A stretch of DNA of 6,070 nucleotides from Burkholderiales bacterium (GTDB lineage Bacteria; Pseudomonadota; Gammaproteobacteria; Burkholderiales; SHXO01), in contig JAHCKU010000202.1 of NCBI GenBank assembly GCA_026125625.1, positions 1 through 6,070 on the forward strand, given 5' to 3'. Position 1 is the first letter of the stretch. Each line of letters opens with the position of its first letter. A model generated the notes under the pieces. The model did no database searches, was not told the DNA's origin, and saw only the letters and a program-made list of their open reading frames with translations. A program made the translations under genes and the position numbers. This document shows, piece by piece, positions 5,812 through 6,070 of the stretch.

Positions 5812-5965
5812 GAGGGGTGGCGGGCGCGACACGGCGGCGCAGAGCGCTGGGGGCGGGAGCGGCCGCCGGCCTCGAAGCGGCATACGTCAGCCGCGCTTCA
5901 TCGAGTCGAAGAACTCACCGTTGTTCTTGGTCGCTTTGACCTTGTCGAGCAGAAATTCGGTCGCT
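5733..5965 (-). repeat. Direct repeat of the rho 3' end, 154-base period
   Basis: Segments 5733-5811 and 5887-5965 match at 73 of 79 positions. They are separated by a 75-base GC-rich stretch (5812-5886) with no gene. That stretch contains CGGCGGC (5832-5838) facing GCCGCCG (5862-5868) as an inverted repeat. It also has CCTCGAAGCG (5870-5879), the reverse complement of bases in intact rho just beyond the repeat (5963-5972). Confidence 0.9.
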
Positions 5966-6070
5966 TCGAGGTCGTCCATCGGATAAAGCAGCTTGCGCAG
6001 GATCCAGATCTTCTGCAGCACGTCCTGACGCAGCAGCAGTTCCTCGCGCCGCGTTCCCGAGCGGTTGACG
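5887..6070 (-). CDS. rho: Transcription termination factor Rho, C-terminal end
   Basis: The last 60 codons of rho are present; the gene enters from the right edge. Rho is a hexameric RNA-dependent ATPase that ends many bacterial transcripts. SGTRREELLL (4-13 of the visible part), the QDVLQKIWILRKLLYPMDD stretch and the ending NNGEFFDSMKRG are characteristic of its C-terminal domain. The stop is TGA at 5889-5887. The final 25 codons are repeated 154 bases downstream with silent differences. The end of this reading frame may therefore have been replaced by an inserted copy without altering the protein. The upstream part of the gene cannot be judged from this window. Confidence 0.97.
   Translation of the reverse strand, partial: VNRSGTRREELLLRQDVLQKIWILRKLLYPMDDLEATEFLLDKVKATKNNGEFFDSMKRG

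Overview
The window looks like chromosomal DNA from a GC-rich gammaproteobacterium. The pairing of rho with a zinc-type rpmE, and an Hsp33-Hsp15 (hslO-hslR) pair whose proteins have the family's usual lengths and motifs, support this. The family or genus cannot be fixed from the sequence. Every recognisable gene is on the minus strand, so the window is read from its right end to its left.

In transcription order it holds: the 3' end of rho (transcription termination factor, 5887-6070); rpmE (ribosomal protein L31, 5402-5635) with a clear intrinsic terminator (5353-5380); a polytopic ArnT/PMT-like glycosyltransferase (3569-5218); an AMP-forming acyl-CoA synthetase (1875-3530) starting 38 bases after it; hslO (Hsp33 redox chaperone, 901-1770); hslR (Hsp15 heat-shock RNA-binding protein, 243-644); a roughly 220-base leader; and the first eight codons of an unidentified gene (1-24). 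The last five genes lie on one strand with modest gaps and may be partly co-transcribed. Functionally they are a mixture: a membrane-linked sugar transferase, fatty or organic acid activation, and two heat-shock protein-quality factors.

The striking feature is not a gene but two sets of duplicated gene ends. Between hslO and hslR the first 14-16 codons of hslR occur three times in a tandem array with a 122-base period, separated by an 80-base GC-rich spacer. The copy next to hslO is probably the original start, now cut off after about 16 codons, and the copy at the far end belongs to the intact gene. Between rho and rpmE the last 25 codons of rho occur twice, 154 bases apart, separated by a 75-base GC-rich spacer. 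In both sets the copies differ mainly at synonymous or conservative positions, so they look like ends of diverged homologues rather than decayed duplicates. In both sets one side of the spacer is a severed gene end and the other a restored full gene. This suggests a small insertion that brings a replacement gene end with it, found twice within 6 kb. That reading is inference; the repeats themselves are directly visible.
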